Source of the DNA: Apteryx mantelli
Lineage: Eukaryota > Chordata > Aves > Apterygiformes > Apterygidae
Length of the DNA: 64,000 nucleotides
Direction of reading: 5' to 3'
Assembly: GCF_036417845.1 (NCBI RefSeq)
Contig: NC_089980.1
Coordinates: 62,742,501-62,806,500 of the forward strand
The translations under genes and the position numbers were made by a program. Numbering within the stretch: the stretch's first letter is position 1; each line of letters opens with the position of its first letter. Positions 57,701 to 64,000 of this stretch are shown one piece after another. The notes beneath the pieces are model-generated. The model was not told the origin of the DNA and searched no databases. It saw only the letters and a list, made by a program, of their open reading frames with translations.

Positions 57701-59485
57701 GCAGAGAGGGGAGATGCCTCTGCATGCCACAGCTCCAGCCTAGCTGAGCCCAGGCCATCCCACCCCACTGCTCGGCCACCTGCTGTCCCCAGCCTGTCCC
57801 CACCCACAGGTGTCCTTCACGATCAGGCCAGACAATCAAGCTGGCAGAGCAAGGAGAGCCAACGCACAGGCATGTAGGGGAGCTCGCAAGGCAGAGGACA
57901 GCCCAGAGGGGCGGCTCATTGCCCCTGGACCTCAGAAGGGAAGAAAGCTGCAGGAGGGAAAACATGCAGTGGCTTAAAAATGATTTCTCTACCCTGCCTG
58001 TGATTTTCAGCCTCTGCAGAGTTTTGCATCTTTCTCTCCAGCTGCAAGCTGAGGGATGATCAGCTGGTGGTGACTGGGGTGCCCACCTGCTGCTGGTTCG
58101 CTCTGGTGCGGTGTGGCTGATGATCTCCATTCACATGCACCAGCTTTCCTCAGCTTCTTCTGGTGCCAGGCTATGCAGGGAGGTTTGGCTGTCAAATGCT
58201 TTGCAGAAAGCAAAAAGAGCAGCTTGTGGAGAAGAAGTCTATTTGAAACAAAGTGAAACCACTGGGTTTCACTGGGCAAATATAAAGATGTGCAAAGCAG
58301 GTACAGAGGGAAAGGCAAGGGAAGGGATCAGCTGACAGAGATGGTGCAGGGCCAGGTCCCAGGGGGAGCACTGCTGAGGAGCATGCAGCTCCGCTGGTGG
58401 CCCCACGACTCTGCTGAGCCTTGAGGAGATGCACGGATGGAGGTGGATGGGGAAAAAGGAGGGACAGGTCAGGTGCGAGGGGCAGGGGAGGAAGTGGTGG
58501 CCACTGCGGACAACTTGTCATGCCTGGTACTGCGTTTGGCATTACTTCCGCCTCCCAGGGTAGGCTCTGAGGGAGCCCGAGCCAAGGCACTGCTGTGCCA
58601 GCTACCCCGGAGCTACAGCAGCCACAGAGTGCTCCCTCCATGCCAGTACTGCTCATGCTGGTGTCCTGGGGGCCTTTCTCTCTGCCACTGCAGCTTCAGC
58701 CTCCTCCTAGGCTTTGCAGCTGTAGATAAGCCATCCTTTGGGCATTTGGGGCATGCCGCCCATCTGACTTCAGCTGCAGGAACATGGCATTACTTCAGCA
58801 AGCATATGCAAGTGATCCCCGTCAGCTGGATAGAAAAGCTGTTCCCTGGAGGCAATTTAAGGGCTGTCGTCTCTAGTCTCTTCCCACCCTGTCTGGGCCG
58901 GCCAGCTGCATTTTGTATTGCTTAGGCCCTGCTTCTGGGAGGAGGGGGAGAGAGAGGGATGGGGTGGAAGAAGAGCTGAATGAGGTTTTTGGAGACAGCA
59001 GACTGCCTCTGAAGGCTCCTGGCAGAGGGATGGCATGGGTTAGACCCTGGCTGAAAGGCTAGAAAGAAGGATGGGTCCCTGGGGCAGGAGAAGAGGCAGT
59101 GGATGGTGCATCCTTCAGCTCTGCAGGCAGCATTGACACTTGATGTCATGGCACTGATCCATGACCCTGCAGGAGCAAAAGTGTCTCTTCACTGAAGTCA
59201 GAAGTGTCCACAGAGTCTATCCAGCCGCTATCGCTGCAGGTGGTGCCTTCTTGGAAGAAGCTGATGTCTTGAGCAGGAAAAAAAAGACACCAGAGGTGCA
59301 GCAGGGAATCCTGCTATCCCAGAAAGTATCCAGGAGAGGCATCTTACTGTCAGGAGCTGCAGTTCAGAGTATAATCCATGACACTAGCTGGGGCCAGACG
59401 TGCAGCTAGCGTTTATCTGGTGGAAGTGAACAGGGAACAGCCTAGCTTCCTTTTGTCACTCATTTTCTGAAAGGAGTAAACTAAC

Positions 59486-59490
<5 letters not shown>
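51779..59490. other. Distal upstream flank, no gene recognised
   Basis: It includes an A21 run (53192-53212), A+T-rich sequence to about 55200, and a G+C-rich segment about 57400-58900 with long overlapping open frames on both strands that look composition-driven. No splice-bounded exon of a known family was found. Confidence 0.55.
53192..53212 (+). repeat. A21 homopolymer
   Basis: Twenty-one consecutive A. I looked upstream for a processed retrocopy and recognised none. Confidence 0.85.

Positions 59491-59517
<27 letters not shown>
59490..59517 (+). repeat. (TG)14 microsatellite
   Basis: About fourteen uninterrupted TG units. It is a likely length-variable locus. Confidence 0.9.
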
Positions 59518-62500
59518 CACCTATCTTTTGGTTTTAAAAAAATTTCTGCAGTGCATCTCTGCCACAGTTATCCATATCAGGGTATGTGCATAGGGAGAGG
59601 AGAAAAGGGGATGTAAGGAGGAGTGCAGAGATAGAGGATGTGAGGCTAAGGAAGGCTGCCCAGCTCTAGGGGCAGGACAGAGACAAGCTATGGGTTGGGA
59701 GGGATACAAGGACGGTTCAGAGGCAAACTCAGCTCTGAAGGCATGCAGTGTGGGGCTCATCAGAGCCCCAGGATGTGGCCCAGCAGTGATCCACATCAGG
59801 TGGATGTGACAGGATCATGGGTGCAGCAGGCTCAGGGACCAATGTTGCTGATGGTGTGAGACTGCCATCTTGACAAAACACCCAAGAGGTGCTGGAGTTG
59901 AAGATTTGTATGTGGAGGCCTGATGCAAGACAAGGCCAGAGGCAAAGGTCAGTGGCCAGAAAACCTCAATTATGGGGAGTGTTTGCAGAAGGAGCAGAAA
60001 TACAAGGCCCTGAGCTTGAATGGAGACACAACACGTGGGCACCGTGACCCCAGGAACAAGGAGCAGAAAGAGGACAAGGAGGAACTGTTGAAAAGACCTG
60101 CAGGAGGCTAAGCACAAACACATCAGCCAAGCTGGCATGAAGGCAGCAGGCACAAAGTCGCATCTTTTTAACCACAAAACCTTCATCACATCACACTCTT
60201 CTGAGCCCACAGCAAGTTGTGAAGGGCTGAGTCTGCACAGGGGCTGCCTCAGCAAAAGAGGTTGAGGGAATGTGAACAAGAGCTACTGCTCATCCAGTGG
60301 CTGTCGCTTCCAGGTAGAGGTTATAAATGCTGCAAGTCAGCATTGTCAGCTCTTAGTGCAGGACTAATACTGTCACAACCTCAGACATCCTCAGGGACAT
60401 GATTTTCCCAAGCTCTCTCATTCAGTCCATGTCACTTGGGCCATTTCCAGGACACTAGGTAATGTGTGCTGCCCACCTCAGTCATAGCAGCTATCTAGTA
60501 CCATCTGAGGAGAGGGACAAGCAATCAGGTTCTGTGGCTGGCTGCTCACTGTAATCATTTAGGACACTGATTACTCCTGGTGCCAGCTTAGAAAACCTTG
60601 GCTCATTTCTTTGACATTTCTGAAACCTTTCAGTCATGTACAGCCTTTTCAGATATTATTCAGCTTCTCACTTACTGTGTGGCAGTTTTATATGGCAGAT
60701 CTAGAGGCTGTTGTTTTGAACCTTTAAGATTATTTTTCCCATAATGTTGCAATAGGAAACAACAAATCCAAGAGTTCACTGTGTCTGGAAACCACAACAT
60801 AATCATACTGCAGATAGAAGTTCAAAGTTCTTGTGTGCTGTCACCTGACTCCAACGTTTTTCTCTTAACAGTTGCCACCTGTAATTATCTGGGAACACAC
60901 ACAAATGTTACATGATGTTCTTGATAAGATCAGAGTTTGCAGTTCTGGAATGTATTTTTCCTCTGCTTTGTAATAGCCAAATTTGTTTCAAATTGGGCGC
61001 AAATTTATGGTCTGTCCCCAGTATTGCTTAGCTGGACAGAACGCCTGCATGTGAACCGCTGTGGAGTATGTCCGCTCGGACAGAAGCATGGAAAGGAGTC
61101 TCTGGTGAGATTTACATATCCAACTGGATCTACCCTGTCCAAAATCATCACAGCAGATGTTTTTTCCCCACTTGATATCATCCTTCCCAGATGTTTTGCT
61201 ATCTGCTATTCCCCTTGTGCCTGTGGAGTTCAAGGAAACAATGTTTCTCATGAAATTAAGCTTAAAATGCAGCCTTTATGGTAAAATTAAAGAAACTGCA
61301 TTAAAAAAAATCAGTTCTAACAAAGCTTGTAGGTTCAAAATACAAAAATGCACAAAAATTAAACAAAAGTTGTGACCCAGATGAAGAGGTTGAAAGAAGA
61401 GAAGCTATGGTTTCAAAAAGTAGTATTTTTATTATGGTGAGGCATAGCCCAGATACCAGATGTGTCTGATGAATGGGAATATCTATGCCCTACTAGTAGC
61501 AATGGCAGACACGGAGGCTCATAGTACTGGATGAAAAACTGATGCAAAATGCTGAGCTGGCATAAATTTGCTCAGCTGATTATGGTTTGTCCAGAAAGTA
61601 TTGAAGAGACCTTCTGGCAGTATTTATGCTGGCTGAGGTACCTCACTGTCTGCTGACTTGGATATCAGTTGTCATCCTGTGGCTGGCATTGAAACCAATG
61701 TAAAAACATAAAGTTGGCATATACCCTATGTCATGTGCACTAATTCAACAGAAATGTGTTTACCCCACATGATTCAGGTCAGCTGTGTGTGCTGTGTGAC
61801 CTGGGTACCAGCACTGGTGTTAATGGCTGTGGGACAGTTATGCTTAATTCTGCTGCAGATCGCAGCAGAGACATATCCTGAAACCATGTGAAAAAAATGA
61901 GATTACCACGTCTTCTGCTGTAACCGTGGGAAATGCAGTTAAATATTAACATTGGTGTGAGGCAGCAACAGCCTGGGCTGACAAATCATGTAGTAATACG
62001 TGTTTTATCACAAATATGACCATGAATGGTCAGCCACCTTGATGTTCTCCATTGGTATGACTCACTGCCCCCCCCCACCCACTTCCACTCTCAGGCACTT
62101 ATGGAGATATATTTAATGATGGTTTAGGCTCAGAATTTTCTGGTACAGTCATAGTCCATTTATTCTTGTATTTAATCCCCATGGGAGCAGCCCAATAATT
62201 CAGAAGTCATTGGGATCCTCTTGCATTGAGTGAATGGCTTGCTCAATAGGAGAATCAAGACATACATTTTATGGGGTCACTCAGTCCAAAATACTTCACT
62301 ATAGAATACCCAGTGCGCTATAATGTTATCTGTGCCACCAGCTCTGCAGCTCCAGTCTCAGGAAACCACAGTGGGTTCAAAGGGTCTTGATGTTGCCACC
62401 ACTACGACAACTGGCCAAGCAGGTTATGGGGCAACTGTCTGTTCGTCAACTGCTCAGTAACACATGATCCACCTTACACACCGTTCCCACGTACACACAC

Positions 62501-64000
62501 ACACTCAGAGTGACCCACTACTGTTTCCATACTTGAATTTGTGGCTTCTTTTGTGAATGGTTCCTGCACTTTGTCCTTGTTTTTATCTTTATTTGACTTA
62601 GAAGCTAAGCTCCCACAGTCACTTAATTATCATATTTGACTTGGTGCCTTAGTTTCAGTCCACTGTGGACTGTTCTTCCACAGGGGAGCTCCCCTGGCTT
62701 CAGTTACCCAGTTACTCTTCACTTGAGAGCAGGCCTGGCTCCAGCCCTACAGTGTCCCTGCTCTGGATTTATGGCTCATCAGCATAAAGTGCAAAGTCCA
62801 AATGATTTCATTTCGCCTACTGTTTTTTTCAGATATAAAACACCTAGACTTTCCTATGGGTATTTCACTTCAAAAGCTCATGTGCTTCAAAAACTGCTAG
62901 TTCAAAGAGGCGACCAGCCCTACAGATGTTCAATAGTGACAGTATGTTCCTACTCGAGTGCTCATGCAACTTCCCACCCTGAACTGCCCCAAACAGTATG
63001 CCTAATGGTGACCATCACTGTCTCATCACTTCTCCCACTGGCAGTATCCACCGATTGCTTCTTTCCTTATGCTAAAGGCAGTTGTAAAGGCACCTATTAC
63101 AGTGGGCAAGTGAGCACCTAAGCCTGCTGGGCAGCATGGCTCAATCAGAAAACATAGGTCCCTGTTTCCCAAGTCTTATTCCACACAGTATGTGTTTGGC
63201 TTCAGTGCTGTCTGCTAGCGAGTTTCCTTGCCCTTGGATCTGGACCTTAGTCTCTGACCAGCCCCTTTGGTCTAGTTAGTCCTACTGAAAATGCAGAAGT
63301 CCCAGGGATAAAATGAGGCAGGGCTGCCTCCATTCACCATGGATCTGTAGCATCCAGCCCTGATTTACCAGTGCTTAAAAGTTAAAAGCCCATCCATTCA
63401 TCCACAAAAGTTAGGCTTCTATGACCTGTTCAAAGTTATTTATCCCTTTTACTACTGTTCCATGGCAGCTTTCTTTACCCCTGTAGGCCCTTGCATCTCC
63501 ATTACCTCATTCTGTTTGCAGTTGTGGCATCAGCATGTTTTATTACCTCTCAGAGGTGCAGGCAGGTGCCCAAATGTCCATGAAACCAAATTACAAGATA
63601 TCAAAAAACAAAAATTTACAGCACAGGTTAAGATATGGAAATGAAATTAAAGACCATGGGGCTCTCAGTTTCTCCAGAAGAGAAGATTTAAGAGCACCTA
63701 CACAACAGGTAGTGTTGGATGCTCCATCCTTTATCATCTGGTTGCACCTTTACAGTGTCGGAGGTGGCAGACTTGAGCACAGGAAAGCTTCAGAGTCCTT
63801 AGCCAGACAAGCATGCCTATTCTCAGCTACAAGAGAGCTGAGTTTACAGGCAATTTGAACAGATGCACTAGCTTCATCCCGTCCTGTGCAGAGAGACTTT
63901 TTAGAAGAACAAATATAATAATATTTGTGCTAATAACAATCGTGTTTGTAAACAAACACTGAGAGCTGTGATACTTACTTGCCCAAAGATTCAAGCTAGG
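59518..64000. other. Window end, no gene recognised
   Basis: Mixed sequence with a C9 run at 62068-62076. Open frames such as 60937-61284 and 62636-63121 match no family I know and have no supporting splice context. I see nothing further that can be named. Confidence 0.55.

Noticed and set aside
57482-58130. Long overlapping - and + strand open frames, up to 205 codons
   Set aside because: They coincide with a G+C-rich segment where stops are rare, occur on both strands at once, and the peptides are low-complexity Gly, Pro, Ser and Ala without family resemblance.
63972-64000. Possible - strand exon end (GTAAGT donor at about 63974-63979) at the right window edge
   Set aside because: The donor is strong, but only about 20 bases of the would-be exon are inside the window and they match no SLC22 sequence I recognise. 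A single GTAAGT is not enough.

Overview
The window looks like avian nuclear DNA. The evidence is compact vertebrate exons with GT/AG splice sites, and three CR1-type LINE copies, the youngest ending in the 8-bp repeats (ATTCTGTG)n that are characteristic of CR1 in birds and other sauropsids. I cannot name the species. The window holds the 3' part of one gene, one complete gene, and a long flank dominated by non-coding sequence.

Positions 1-8100 carry the 3' end of plasminogen (PLG) on the + strand. Seven exons run from the second half of kringle 5 through the activation loop and the whole trypsin-like protease domain to the stop codon. The catalytic His, Asp and Ser are all present. The upstream kringles lie outside the window.

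Positions 12965-45069 carry a complete SLC22A3 gene (organic cation transporter 3, OCT3) on the - strand. Its 11 exons join without a frame break into 549 codons plus a stop. PLG and SLC22A3 therefore face each other tail to tail across about 5 kb of sequence that I cannot assign. Intron 2 holds a young CR1 3' end, intron 1 holds an old CR1 remnant, and a (GGGCA)n array lies just upstream of exon 2.

Positions 45070-64000 are the 5' flank of SLC22A3. A 2.6-kb CR1 copy at about 49201-51778 keeps most of its endonuclease and reverse transcriptase reading frame, but has one in-frame stop and one late 1-base deletion. The rest is simple repeats, purine or pyrimidine tracts and unassigned sequence, with no convincing exon.

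The two genes are not known to work together: plasmin is a secreted fibrinolytic protease and OCT3 is a plasma-membrane transporter. Their proximity is inherited synteny (PLG, SLC22A3, SLC22A2 and IGF2R lie close together in mammals too). I found no new multi-gene system. The most useful second looks are a short coding-like stretch in the PLG-SLC22A3 interval, the CR1 pair, lineage changes in plasminogen and OCT3, and several structure-prone repeats.
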